A DNA stretch of 32,952 nucleotides from Gammaproteobacteria bacterium (GTDB lineage: Bacteria; Pseudomonadota; Gammaproteobacteria; Pseudomonadales; JAUIKI01), in NCBI GenBank assembly GCA_030430875.1, contig JAUIKI010000001.1:1-32952 (forward strand), read 5' to 3'. This document shows, in pieces, positions 1 to 8,402 of the stretch. The notes under the pieces are model-generated. The model was not told the origin of the DNA. It did no database searches and was given only the letters and a program-made list of their open reading frames with translations. Both the position numbers and the translations under genes were made by a program. Position 1 is the stretch's first letter, and each line of letters starts with the position of its first letter.

Positions 1-1288
1 GAAGCACAGGCGTTGCGCCAGCAGCAAATTGAATTTCTGCCATAGAGAGAAAAGAGCGACGCACTCCATCCCATAAGTAATCTGTCATGGGGTAATCTAA
101 AACTGGGGAGCCGTCACTGCGAAGCTCGACAGTCCCACCTTGACTTTGTTCATGAAAGCCGTCGCGAAGCAATCCAATAATCGCGTGGATATATGGAAAT
201 TTCTTCATATTCTCGGTTAATGTTTTTCCATGATAGCCAAGTGATGCTGCACTGAGTGCTGGGTGTAGTGGTGGAACTTCGAGTTTATAACCTGCTGGTC
301 CAGTGACGCCTTGCTTCCATTGAAATTCGTCACTATAAATTGATTGAGGTGCACCGTAATAGCCTTCAACTTTTTCAGGCATCACCGCAAACGCAAGATT
401 GACTGGATGTAGAAATGTACGTTTACCAATTTGTTTATGAGGATCAGGTATTTTTGATCGCAGAAGTATGCCAGGATTGTTGATGGCACCGCCTGCAAGA
501 ATAAAGTGATTTGCTTTGATGGTGAGTCGAGCAGTTGCTGGGCTGCCTGCTTGATTCATTGGTGAGCATACTAAGTGGCTAACATTTTTTTCATCAAAGC
601 TTAGTGTATCAACTCGGGCATGATGAATTAATGTTGCGCCATTAGCTAATGCAGTTGGTATGGTTGTGACCAGCATGGATTGTTTTGCGTTAGTTGGGCA
701 TCCCATTCCACAGTAACCTAAATTCCAACAGCCTTTGACATTGCGAGGAATTACTTGCCAATCATAACCTAGTTTTTCACATCCTTGCTGTAAAACATCA
801 TTATTTTTGTTTGGTGTTACTTGCCACTTTTCAATATTTAGGCGTTGCTCACGTTCACTAAACCACGGTGCCATTTCTTCATCTGAAAACCCTTTGAGCT
901 GGAAATTATCAGTCCAGTGATCTAATGTTTCAGCAGGAGTTCGAAAACTTGATGTCCAGTTGACTGTTGTGGAACCGCCGACACTACGCCCTTGTAATAT
1001 CGAAATGGCATTATCTTTTGTCGCACGAGCGGAGGCTTCTTGATAAAGTGATCCGTAAGCTGTGAGCTCGTCCATGTTGAAGTCACTTGATGTTTTCAAT
1101 GGGCCTTCTTCTAGCATGATAACCTTAATGCCACGGCTGGAAAGAATTTCCGCAGCTGTGCCTCCACCTGCGCCTGTCCCGACAATCACCACATCAGCTT
1201 CATAGGTTGTTGGTGTATTCAGTGCAGATGCATCAATGATCTTCCAACCTTGTTGAATGCCATCAGAATAAATATTATTAATTGCCAT
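1..1288 (-). CDS. GMC-family FAD oxidoreductase (C-terminus beyond window)
   Basis: The reading frame stays open from an ATG at 1288 to the left edge, giving about 429 residues; the C-terminal end with the usual GMC catalytic His-His/Asn is outside the window. Seen: an N-terminal FAD-binding Rossmann motif VGTGAGGGTAA (about residues 36-46), the GMC block LQGRSVGGSTTVNW near residue 95, and a Cys-rich motif GYCGMGCPTNAKQSM in the middle that recurs in alcohol-oxidising GMC enzymes. Family knowledge: GMC enzymes oxidise alcohols or sugars with FAD and pass electrons to O2 or a respiratory acceptor. It starts 6 bp after the stop of the Tat-signal protein, so the two are almost certainly co-transcribed and probably form one enzyme. 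The substrate cannot be read from the sequence; a long-chain or aromatic alcohol is a guess. I see no signal peptide on this subunit. Confidence 0.9.
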   Translation of the reverse strand, partial: MAINNIYSDGIQQGWKIIDASALNTPTTYEADVVIVGTGAGGGTAAEILSSRGIKVIMLEEGPLKTSSDFNMDELTAYGSLYQEASARATKDNAISILQGRSVGGSTTVNWTSSFRTPAETLDHWTDNFQLKGFSDEEMAPWFSEREQRLNIEKWQVTPNKNNDVLQQGCEKLGYDWQVIPRNVKGCWNLGYCGMGCPTNAKQSMLVTTIPTALANGATLIHHARVDTLSFDEKNVSHLVCSPMNQAGSPATARLTIKANHFILAGGAINNPGILLRSKIPDPHKQIGKRTFLHPVNLAFAVMPEKVEGYYGAPQSIYSDEFQWKQGVTGPAGYKLEVPPLHPALSAASLGYHGKTLTENMKKFPYIHAIIGLLRDGFHEQSQGGTVELRSDGSPVLDYPMTDYLWDGVRRSFLSMAEIQFAAGATPVL

Positions 1289-1294
1289 AGTATA

Positions 1295-1879
1295 TTACGT
1301 GATTTTAGGTGGGCCAGCATAGCCAATAGAGGCCCAGTTTTCTGAACTACCATACCAGATGGATGGAATGAGTTGAGCCAAGGCGTTATATGCAAGATTC
1401 AGTTGTCCAATCCGGCTGTTGCGCCAGTTAAATAAAAACTGATCAATTCTTTCTGGAGGAGTTTTCTCCCATCGTGACCAAATGCCTGCCGCAAGTATGC
1501 GAGTAATTGGCATACTGAGTAAATCAAATAGCTGCATAATTTGTTGTCGATTCGCTGGTGAAAAATTATTCAGAGCTGTTTCAAGATTATGAATAAGTAT
1601 ATCGATAGATTGGACCTGTTTCGCTTTCGAAACAGGGAGTGCCCCAGCTAGAATTACTGGAATTAACGCTTGTAATATAATGACGTCCATGGGACGAAAT
1701 AAGCTGAAGTTATTGGTTGCATCAGGCTGTTGTTTGACTTGGTTTAGGTATTGAATGGTAGCTGTTGAAGCAACTGCAGCCGTTGTTCCCCAAAAACTGT
1801 ATTTTAAAAAGCGTCTGCGTGAAACAAGCTTACGGTTGAGTGACGTTTTTCCGGGTCTTATCACGTTTTTTTTGTTCAT
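1295..1879 (-). CDS. Tat-signal small partner protein of the GMC oxidoreductase
   Basis: A 194-residue protein. Its N-terminus carries a twin-arginine export motif, SRRRFLK at residues 20-26, followed by a short hydrophobic stretch (about 29-45), so it should be exported folded or stay anchored by that helix. The rest is helical with no cysteine or haem motif. It lies directly upstream of the GMC oxidoreductase with a 6-bp gap. Small Tat-signal proteins resembling gluconate 2-dehydrogenase subunit 3 accompany many GMC dehydrogenases and are thought to carry the flavoprotein across the membrane, which here lacks a signal of its own. That role is inferred from position and signal type; I cannot show homology to the gluconate dehydrogenase subunit from sequence alone. 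The ATG at 1879 is preceded by the divergent gap shared with plsB. Confidence 0.75.
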   Translation of the reverse strand: MNKKNVIRPGKTSLNRKLVSRRRFLKYSFWGTTAAVASTATIQYLNQVKQQPDATNNFSLFRPMDVIILQALIPVILAGALPVSKAKQVQSIDILIHNLETALNNFSPANRQQIMQLFDLLSMPITRILAAGIWSRWEKTPPERIDQFLFNWRNSRIGQLNLAYNALAQLIPSIWYGSSENWASIGYAGPPKIT

Positions 1880-2079
1880 TGATGGTTGCTATGTTTATTA
1901 TTTAAGTCCGAATGTGTCTAATTCTGCCATAATTATTAAATTCGCTTCAAGCAAAGTTTTGGAGACTACATTTAAAATTGTGAGTTGAAAGAGGTAAACT
2001 ATTTGTGCAATGATTATACGTTTGTTGCATGTAAGCTTATAAATTGCGGTACAATTGCCGGCCAAAACCTCTAGAATGG

Positions 2080-2110
2080 TTGACAAAATTAAGATGTTTT
2101 TCCCAATAAT
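2080..2110 (+). promoter_or_regulatory. Possible sigma-70 promoter of plsB
   Basis: A perfect -35 hexamer TTGACA (2080-2085) is followed after 19 bp by AATAAT (2105-2110), giving a start about 12 bp before the plsB ATG at 2129. The spacing is long, so this is tentative. On the other strand TATAAT lies at about 2013-2018 and could serve the Tat/GMC pair. The 249-bp divergent gap holds no gene I would support. Confidence 0.35.
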
Positions 2111-2128
2111 GAGACGCTGTTACCATAC

Positions 2129-4600
2129 ATGAAAGACATATTTTTTCAAACATTTCGTCGTATTCTGTTTTTCTGGGTCAGAACCAAAGTTGCGGATGAT
2201 GCCATTCAGTCGCTGGGGTTAGATCCAGAAAAACCCATTTGTTATGTGTTGGAGCGACGGTCCCTGTCGGATTTAGCAGTCTTGGAGCAAGAATGCATTA
2301 AGGTTGATGTTCAGCGGCCTTACGCAGGGCTAGATAGGGATGGCTTATCAGAAAAGCATGCTTTTTTCTTCCTGCATGAGCCTGAAAAGATGCTTCGTTT
2401 TTCTACGCAAAAATCGAACAAAAGATATTCAGATCGACTGGTTAATCTATTGGAGCTAGTGCAATCAACTGAGCATCTTGATGTTAAGCTTGTTCCGGTT
2501 TCTATATTTTGGGGACAAGCGCCGCAAAAAGAGAATTCTATTTTAAAAGCATTGTTGTCAGATAATTGGCGTGTTACTGGCCGGTTGAGAAAATTTTTTG
2601 TTATTTTGTTCCAAGGAAGAAATGTTTTTGTTGAGTTTAATAAAGCTATTTCATTGAAACAATTACTAGATGATGGGCTTGAACTTGAGCATACAGCGAG
2701 GAAACTCAGTCGAGTTTTGAGAGTGCATTTTCGGCGTACCCGAACAGCTGTCTTGGGTCCGGATTTGTCGCATCGACGCACATTGATGAATGAACTTTTA
2801 CAAGCAGATCTGGTGCAAGCTGCAATTGAAGAGCATGCACAACAAGAGGCAGTTACAATCCAAGATGCCGAGAAAAAAGCGCGTCGTTATGCGAATGAAA
2901 TTGCTTCAGATATATCTCATGGCGTCGTACGTTTTTTTGATATTTTACTAACGTGGCTTTGGAACCGTCTTTATGCTGGAATTGAAGTTAATTATATTGA
3001 TCGAGTAAAAGCTGTTGCAAAAGAGTATGAAATTGTTTATGTGCCATGTCATCGCAGTCATATGGATTATCTCTTAATGGGGTATGTTTTATATTATAAC
3101 GGCTTGAGTCTTCCTCATATTGCAGCGGGAAAAAATTTAAATATGCCTATTGTTGGATCACTTTTACGGCGTGGTGGTGCTTTTTTTATGCGTCGTAGTT
3201 TCAGCGATGATGCACTTTACAAAGTAGTATTTAACGAATATTTACACTTAGTATTCAGCAAAGGTCATTCAATTGAATATTACATTGAAGGAGGACGTAG
3301 TCGAACGGGTCGATTATTGAATCCGCGAACAGGTATGTTGATGATGACGTTGCAGAGTTTTCTACGCGACCCAAAAAGACCCATTGCTTTTGTGCCAGTA
3401 CATTTGGGATATGAGAAAGTTTTTGAAGGTAGAACTTATTTAAATGAATTAAAAGGAAAAACGAAAAAGAAAGAATCAATTACTGGTATCTTTCAAGCGA
3501 TGCGTAGATTAAAAATTTCTCTTGGAAAAGTTCGAGTGAATTTTGCTGAGCCTATATTGCTTGATCAGTTTTTACAGCAGCATCAAGCCGATTGGCCTGC
3601 TTTGCGACAAGATATGGTTGCTAATCCTGCTGAAAACCAACATCCAGAATGGGTTGCTGCGTTAAGCAAACAATTGGCAATAGAAATTGTTAAACGAATT
3701 AATCAGTCAGCTGCGATGACGCCAATATCTTTAGTGGCTTTAGTGTTGCTATCGATGCCCAAACAATCCATGGATGAAAGGGCTCTGATTCATCGCTTAG
3801 ATGAGTTGGTAGGATTATTTCGAGCAATACCTTATCATTCAGATGTGACATTGCCAGAGGGGAATGGTCGTGAATGGTTAGATTATGTAGAAACAAAAAT
3901 GAAAGTTGTTGTTCGTCAAGAGCATGAATTGGGTGATATCATTTGCCTTGAAGGCACAAATGCAGTGTTAATGACGTATTACCGCAATACTATTTTGCAT
4001 CTTTTCGCACTGCCGGCGCTACTTGCTTGTTTTTTTCTGCAAAATCGTTCGGTGTCTAGACAAAAAATTGTTGCGACCAGTGCTTCAATTTATCCTTATC
4101 TTCAAGCAGAGCTATTTTTGCCTTGGACAATTGAAGAAGCAACTGCTTTGTTTGAACAATGGCTGGATTGTTTTGTTGAAAAAAATCTTTTGTGCTATGA
4201 AGATGGTAAGCTGCGACGCGCCCCGACAAATTCTGTCGAATTCTCACTGATTTTAGTATTGGGTCAAACAGTTATTCAAACCTTAGAGCGTTATTACATC
4301 ACGTTGTCATTAATTCAGAACAGTGACAATGGTAAAATTAAAGCAGAAGATTTAGAAAACCAATGTCATATGATGGCCCAGCGCATGTCAATGCTCCACG
4401 GATTCAATGCGCCAGAATTTTTTGATAAATCGTTATTTAAAAATTTTATTTTAATGCTGAAGAAAACCCAGGTGTTACAAGAAAATTCACAGGGTTATTT
4501 GGTCTACGCGGATGAGTTAGCTGAAATGGTTAAAAGCGCAAAACTGATTTTGCGCTCTGAAGTTCGGCAAAGTATCAAGCAAGTAACCAGTTTGCGCTAA
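2129..4600 (+). CDS. plsB: Glycerol-3-phosphate 1-O-acyltransferase PlsB
   Basis: PlsB acylates sn-glycerol 3-phosphate at position 1, the first step of phospholipid synthesis, at the inner membrane. The protein has 823 residues (E. coli PlsB has 807). Seen: the acyltransferase block I HRSHMD at residues 308-313 (catalytic H308 and D313), the Gly/Arg block GAFFMRRSF that follows, block III EGGRSRTG from E387, and block IV with VPVHLGYEKVFEG. The long N-terminal region before the catalytic domain and the C-terminal helical part are as in the family. It is a single-gene unit converging on an unrelated minus-strand gene only 6 bp past its stop; no clear terminator is visible between them. The ATG has no strong Shine-Dalgarno sequence, but the alignment of the N-terminus with the family supports it. 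Confidence 0.96.
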   Translation: MKDIFFQTFRRILFFWVRTKVADDAIQSLGLDPEKPICYVLERRSLSDLAVLEQECIKVDVQRPYAGLDRDGLSEKHAFFFLHEPEKMLRFSTQKSNKRYSDRLVNLLELVQSTEHLDVKLVPVSIFWGQAPQKENSILKALLSDNWRVTGRLRKFFVILFQGRNVFVEFNKAISLKQLLDDGLELEHTARKLSRVLRVHFRRTRTAVLGPDLSHRRTLMNELLQADLVQAAIEEHAQQEAVTIQDAEKKARRYANEIASDISHGVVRFFDILLTWLWNRLYAGIEVNYIDRVKAVAKEYEIVYVPCHRSHMDYLLMGYVLYYNGLSLPHIAAGKNLNMPIVGSLLRRGGAFFMRRSFSDDALYKVVFNEYLHLVFSKGHSIEYYIEGGRSRTGRLLNPRTGMLMMTLQSFLRDPKRPIAFVPVHLGYEKVFEGRTYLNELKGKTKKKESITGIFQAMRRLKISLGKVRVNFAEPILLDQFLQQHQADWPALRQDMVANPAENQHPEWVAALSKQLAIEIVKRINQSAAMTPISLVALVLLSMPKQSMDERALIHRLDELVGLFRAIPYHSDVTLPEGNGREWLDYVETKMKVVVRQEHELGDIICLEGTNAVLMTYYRNTILHLFALPALLACFFLQNRSVSRQKIVATSASIYPYLQAELFLPWTIEEATALFEQWLDCFVEKNLLCYEDGKLRRAPTNSVEFSLILVLGQTVIQTLERYYITLSLIQNSDNGKIKAEDLENQCHMMAQRMSMLHGFNAPEFFDKSLFKNFILMLKKTQVLQENSQGYLVYADELAEMVKSAKLILRSEVRQSIKQVTSLR

Positions 4601-4606
4601 GTCTCT

Positions 4607-5734
4607 TTATTTAATTTCGAGTGTAATCTCATCAGTTAAGAACTTATGTATATTCTCAAAAAAATAGACATAAAATGGAGCCATTTCTACATGCTTAAGT
4701 TGTGCATGATATTGATACGATTTTTCACCAAGTGTATCAACACAGCCATTGAATAATAAAACCTGTCTATCATGGATTTCGGTTTGATGAAAAATGCCAT
4801 ATCTATTCTTGTTAAATGGCGGTTTGTGGAAGAGTGTGAACCCATTTTTTGATGATGAGATCACCTTTATTTCATCGGTAAGGATATGCATGAAAGGCGA
4901 TATTGTATTTTGACCAAAAATTTCTTCTGCAAGCACAGTAGTTTGAGGGTTTGTCGGTAGCTTTTTAGCGCCATTCATAACAGCAGCTATTTTTTTCTGA
5001 TCAGTGGTGAGTGAAAATAAGCATTCCTCTTGATAGGTTTCAAAGTGATAGGTTTTGTTATCGTCTAAGTCATCAATAATTGCTTTCAGCTGATTAGTCG
5101 CCGAGAAAAGAACTTTTCTTTCGACATTAGACAGAGATTCCCAGTAATCATCCCAAGTAGGGGAGCTTGATGTTTTATCAGCCAGTAAATTTTTTGCCAT
5201 GCGAATTTTTTTGAGATTATGTTTGATCCGTTCAGTTTGATTGCTTTTAATGTCTTTATTAAAAGATTCCTCAGAGATATAAATTAAAAAACTTGTTTGT
5301 TCAGGTAAATATTTGAAATATATGGTATTTGTTTCTCTGAAACTATCTTCAAAAATCACACTATGGTCATCAAAGTAGACGATGTCATAGTCTGTAAGTT
5401 GGCTTTTAAGTCCTTCGATGGCGATTGCAGTGGGATCATCCGTTTGAATGAGTAAGATTTGTGACAGATTTCCATAAGGATGAATATGATTTTCTAGCTC
5501 GATGTTGAATAAAATATTGGGGTTGCCATAAAGTTCTAGTTTATCTAATTGATAGAAAAACATTCTGTCATCATAAGAAGCTTCATAGTGAAATGGCAAA
5601 TATAGTTCAAGATTAGTAACTGTGACCGGGTATGAAACCGTTGGTTTCGCAAAAAATGCGTCAAGCTCAGCTGGATCAAGTTTGACAGTATCAACTGGTT
5701 CATTGTTCACACGCATTTCAATGTTGTTCAGCAA
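4607..5734 (-). CDS. Hypothetical protein, 375 residues
   Basis: Not recognised. The frame gives a soluble, acidic and aromatic-rich protein with no signal peptide or membrane helix, many beta-strand-like stretches, and a Lys-rich, probably helical middle (about 165-185). The first possible start is TTG at 5734; the first in-frame ATG is codon 7 at 5716, and neither has a visible ribosome-binding site. An in-frame TAA lies about 30 bp upstream, so the N-terminus cannot be much longer. It stands alone between convergent plsB and a gene-poor region with a mobile repeat, and may be accessory. The weak start could also mean that the 5' end has been lost. Codon content looks like real coding sequence over the whole length. 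Confidence 0.7.
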   Translation of the reverse strand: MLNNIEMRVNNEPVDTVKLDPAELDAFFAKPTVSYPVTVTNLELYLPFHYEASYDDRMFFYQLDKLELYGNPNILFNIELENHIHPYGNLSQILLIQTDDPTAIAIEGLKSQLTDYDIVYFDDHSVIFEDSFRETNTIYFKYLPEQTSFLIYISEESFNKDIKSNQTERIKHNLKKIRMAKNLLADKTSSSPTWDDYWESLSNVERKVLFSATNQLKAIIDDLDDNKTYHFETYQEECLFSLTTDQKKIAAVMNGAKKLPTNPQTTVLAEEIFGQNTISPFMHILTDEIKVISSSKNGFTLFHKPPFNKNRYGIFHQTEIHDRQVLLFNGCVDTLGEKSYQYHAQLKHVEMAPFYVYFFENIHKFLTDEITLEIK

Positions 5735-5890
5735 TTCATTTGTTGGTGTTGTCGATTGTAAACGTTAGCTTATTTTTATGCATAGTGGCTTCTTTTGGAT
5801 AGATTTAAGGAATATGGTGACGTTAGCATTTAAATATGCAGAAAATATTATGCAAGCTATGAATGTTTGAGACATGATGGCAAATAAATT

Positions 5891-5931
5891 GAGGTTTTTG
5901 CACTAAAACAACAGTGATAAAAAATTAGGTA
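5891..5931 (+). repeat. Copy of a short interspersed repeat (left-arm only)
   Basis: Begins GAGGTTTTTGCACTAAAAC, then has GATAAAAAAT at 5916-5925. It matches, with several substitutions, the arm of the inverted-repeat element at 29852-29975 and the copy at 28839-28900. I find no opposing arm nearby, so this looks like a solo arm or a decayed copy. Confidence 0.65.
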
Positions 5932-5992
5932 ACATTTTTTTGATGAAGATAAATTTAGGTTCAAATGTCTTGAAAATCTCATACTCTGCTAG

Positions 5993-6043
5993 ATATTCCT
6001 GATAGTTGAGCAATATTCCTGAATTCCAGCAAAATATTCCTGA
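5993..6043 (+). promoter_or_regulatory. Three phased ATATTCCTGA direct repeats (operator array)
   Basis: The ten bases ATATTCCTGA occur at 5993, 6013 and 6034, that is every 20-21 bp or two helical turns. The last box ends 10 bp before a good -35 hexamer (6053). The same core, ATTCCTCA, occurs twice with 20-bp spacing at 28162-28189. Tandem boxes two turns apart immediately upstream of -35 are the usual arrangement for an activator that binds as a dimer or oligomer on one DNA face. The protein is unknown. Confidence 0.65.
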
Positions 6044-6052
6044 GTATTCTAT

Positions 6053-6081
6053 TTGGCTATCATAGTAATTCGACGTATAGT
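6053..6081 (+). promoter_or_regulatory. Sigma-70 promoter of a candidate small RNA
   Basis: TTGGCT (6053-6058), 17 bp, TATAGT (6076-6081). The predicted start is about 6088. No protein gene follows on this strand: the next gene downstream, rsmJ, is on the other strand and begins at 7028. Confidence 0.65.
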
Positions 6082-6087
6082 AATGTC

Positions 6088-6168
6088 ATCGAGGATGTGG
6101 CGACAATGTTGATAAAATCTTTGAGCAGTTCTCTCCCTTAGCCGTGCACTTAGGTGTGCGGCTTTTTA
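6088..6168 (+). ncRNA. Candidate small regulatory RNA, about 80 nt
   Basis: The unit has a sigma-70 promoter, about 53 nt of body and a strong intrinsic terminator, with no protein gene to serve. The body contains GAGGAUGUGG and a single-stranded-looking CUCUCCCUUA just before the terminator stem; such a pyrimidine-rich segment could pair with Shine-Dalgarno regions, which is inference. An 11-codon frame (ATG at about 6108, ending in TAG just before the stem) exists, so a leader peptide is an alternative, but there is no downstream plus-strand gene to attenuate. I do not recognise a known small-RNA family. Confidence 0.5.
6141..6167 (+). terminator. Intrinsic terminator of the candidate small RNA
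   Basis: The stem GCCGTGCAC (6141-6149) pairs with GTGTGCGGC (6154-6162) through nine pairs, two of them G-T wobbles, with loop TTAG and then TTTTT. The polarity is plus strand. Confidence 0.8.
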
Positions 6169-6269
6169 TATTTTCCCATTTGTGACATGTCATTTAACGA
6201 TCAGTTAACTACCAGTTTTCTGAGAAAATCTATTTGCTGTGTATCAATAGTTATCTCAAAAGTCTCTTG

Positions 6270-7028
6270 TTATGAATATGGCAGATAAATATCAAATCGT
6301 GTTGTTTTACCATAGAGCTGAAAATTAGGTTTTTCATCAATTGCGAGCGGTGCTTTTTTCGGGCGTTTTATTACTACACGTTTTTTCGCGATGCTTCTTC
6401 CTGATTGAATCAGTGATTGAATGGCTTGATCGGCTCCTAAAAAATGTTTCAGGTACTGCATGTCTTTGTTTACAAGCGCCGATTTTTTGGTATCAGGAAA
6501 CATGGGGTCAATGTAGACGACATCAGGGCAGTTGTGTGCTTCTAAGAGGGTTGGCAGATAATCGGTAGAATCAGCATGAACCAATGTCATCCGACTGATG
6601 ATTGGTTCAAATTCAGGATTGGCAGATGCTCGTGTGAATGCATCGTCAAGAAGCGCAAATATGACTGATGAGCGTTCAATTAAGGTAACCTTGCAGCCAA
6701 GACTTGCAAGAATAAAGCTATCTTTGCCAAACCCTGCAGTGGTATCGAGGATGTTTGGTTTGTCTGAGGACCTAATGCCTATGGCTTTTGCCAAGGACTG
6801 GTTTAAACCACCGCCATGCAAGCGGCGATACTGAAGTTGCTTATCACTAAAGTCAATGATCAGCTTACTACCATCAGGTTGTTGCAGAGCCAGTCCTTCT
6901 GTATCGAGACTTAGCCAGAAATCTTGGCGTGGCGTGCCGGTTTTTTGTGATAGGCAGCTGAACTCAAAACGATCTGCTAATCGGTTTGCTTCCTCCAAAA
7001 AATGATCGGATGCTGGAATAATTTGCAC
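6270..7028 (-). CDS. rsmJ: 16S rRNA (guanine-1516-N2) methyltransferase RsmJ
   Basis: RsmJ methylates G1516 of 16S rRNA using S-adenosylmethionine. The 252-residue frame matches the family length. Seen: the SAM-binding motif LDTTAGFGKDSFILASLGC (about residues 93-111), followed by the acidic strand end with IERS, and the catalytic-type motif VVYIDPMFPDTKKSALV, which is highly characteristic of RsmJ/YhiQ. The C-terminus has KRVVIKRPKKAP, also typical. It follows hslU by 20 bp on the same strand and is probably read through from the hslVU transcript. Downstream (towards 6240) no clear terminator for this strand is visible. Confidence 0.94.
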   Translation of the reverse strand: MQIIPASDHFLEEANRLADRFEFSCLSQKTGTPRQDFWLSLDTEGLALQQPDGSKLIIDFSDKQLQYRRLHGGGLNQSLAKAIGIRSSDKPNILDTTAGFGKDSFILASLGCKVTLIERSSVIFALLDDAFTRASANPEFEPIISRMTLVHADSTDYLPTLLEAHNCPDVVYIDPMFPDTKKSALVNKDMQYLKHFLGADQAIQSLIQSGRSIAKKRVVIKRPKKAPLAIDEKPNFQLYGKTTRFDIYLPYS

Positions 7029-7048
7029 TGTTGGTGAAATCTAACCCA

Positions 7049-8386
7049 TTAGAGAATATATCGACTTAAATCTTCATCCTCTGCTAGTTCTCCTAATTGC
7101 TGATCAACATAGTCTGCAGTGATTTCGAAAGGTTCCCCTGCTTGTTTCGCGACCAAGTCGGTAGCATCGTAAGAAATTTCTTCTAGTAGACGTTCCATTA
7201 CCGTATGTAGTCGTCTTGCACCAATATTTTCAGTGGTTTCATTCACCTGCCAAGCAATTTCAGCAACACGTTTGATGGCATCCTCAGTAAATGAAAGCGT
7301 TAAATCTTCTGTTGCAATTAATGCTTGATATTGTTTGGTAAGTGACGCGTTTGGCTCCGTTAAAATGCGCTCAAAATCTTCAGGTGAGAGTGCTGTTAAC
7401 TCCACACGAATGGGTAGTCGCCCTTGCAGTTCAGGAATTAAGTCGGATGGTTTGGCAAGATGGAAGGCACCCGATGCGATAAACAGAATATGATCTGTTT
7501 TAATCATGCCATATTTAGTGTTGACAGTAGAGCCTTCAATTAATGGGAGTAAATCGCGTTGTACCCCTTCTCGGGAAACATCAGCACCTGCGTATTCAGA
7601 GCGCTTGGCAACTTTATCAATTTCGTCGATAAATACAATGCCATTTTGTTCGACAGATTGAATGGCTTCACTGCGTAATTCTTCTTCGTTAACAAGTTTG
7701 GCTGCTTCTTCATCAGTCAGTCGTTTTAAGGCTTCTTTAATGTTCATTTTGCGTTGTTTGCGTCGACCAGTGTTCATGTTTGAAAACAAGTTTTGTAATT
7801 GACTGGTCATTTCCTCCATGCCTGGAGGGGCCATAATTTCGATACCAGCGGGATTGTCAGCGATATCTATCTCAATTTCTTTATCATCCAAATCACCTTC
7901 ACGCAATTTTTTTCGAAACAGTTGTCGAGTGGCGCTTTCTTTTTGGGTGTCATCATCAGTGTGTTCCCTTGCTTGAGGCAGTAGCTCATCAAGAATACGT
8001 TCTTCTGCAGCATCTTTTGCATGATGCAGCATTTTTTGCATCTTATCTTCACGTAGCATTTTAATAGCGTAGTCAATTAAGTCGCGAATGATTGATTCAA
8101 CATCGCGACCCACATAACCAACTTCAGTAAATTTAGTGGCTTCTATTTTAATAAAAGGCGCATTGGCGAGCTTAGCTAATCGACGAGCAATTTCTGTTTT
8201 TCCAACGCCCGTTGGTCCAATCATTAAAATATTTTTAGGTGTCACCTCATTCCCTAATGTTTCATCAATTTGCATGCGGCGCCAACGGTTTCGTAATGCA
8301 ATCGCAACCGCACGTTTTGCTGCTGTTTGGCCAATAATATATTTATCCAATTCATGGACGATCTCACGAGGGGTCATATTTGACAT
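7049..8386 (-). CDS. hslU: ATP-dependent protease ATPase subunit HslU
   Basis: HslU is the AAA+ unfoldase that feeds substrates to the HslV peptidase in the cytoplasm. It has 445 residues (E. coli 443). Seen: Walker A GPTGVGKT at 57-64, the pore-loop signature GYVGRDVES just after, Walker B VFIDEIDK near 250, sensor region RLPIRVEL, the C-terminal domain with ENIGARRLHTVMERLLE, and the C-terminal tail EDLSRYIL, which inserts into HslV to activate it. The charged I-domain (about 140-225) is present. It starts 16 bp after the hslV stop and is the second gene of a heat-shock operon. Confidence 0.98.
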   Translation of the reverse strand: MSNMTPREIVHELDKYIIGQTAAKRAVAIALRNRWRRMQIDETLGNEVTPKNILMIGPTGVGKTEIARRLAKLANAPFIKIEATKFTEVGYVGRDVESIIRDLIDYAIKMLREDKMQKMLHHAKDAAEERILDELLPQAREHTDDDTQKESATRQLFRKKLREGDLDDKEIEIDIADNPAGIEIMAPPGMEEMTSQLQNLFSNMNTGRRKQRKMNIKEALKRLTDEEAAKLVNEEELRSEAIQSVEQNGIVFIDEIDKVAKRSEYAGADVSREGVQRDLLPLIEGSTVNTKYGMIKTDHILFIASGAFHLAKPSDLIPELQGRLPIRVELTALSPEDFERILTEPNASLTKQYQALIATEDLTLSFTEDAIKRVAEIAWQVNETTENIGARRLHTVMERLLEEISYDATDLVAKQAGEPFEITADYVDQQLGELAEDEDLSRYIL

Positions 8387-8402
8387 AATTAGTCAGTCAC
8401 TC

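Noticed and set aside
2320..2781. 153-codon minus-strand frame.
   Set aside because: Antisense to plsB, with a Ser/Cys/Arg-rich composition typical of shadow frames and no ribosome-binding site.
5993..6043. The phased ATATTCCTGA boxes as a start of a CRISPR array.
   Set aside because: The repeat is only 10 bp with 10-bp spacers, far below CRISPR dimensions, and no cas gene is present.
6108..6143. 11-codon frame before the terminator at 6141, suggesting an attenuator leader peptide.
   Set aside because: There is no plus-strand gene downstream to attenuate, and the peptide has no run of a regulatory amino acid.
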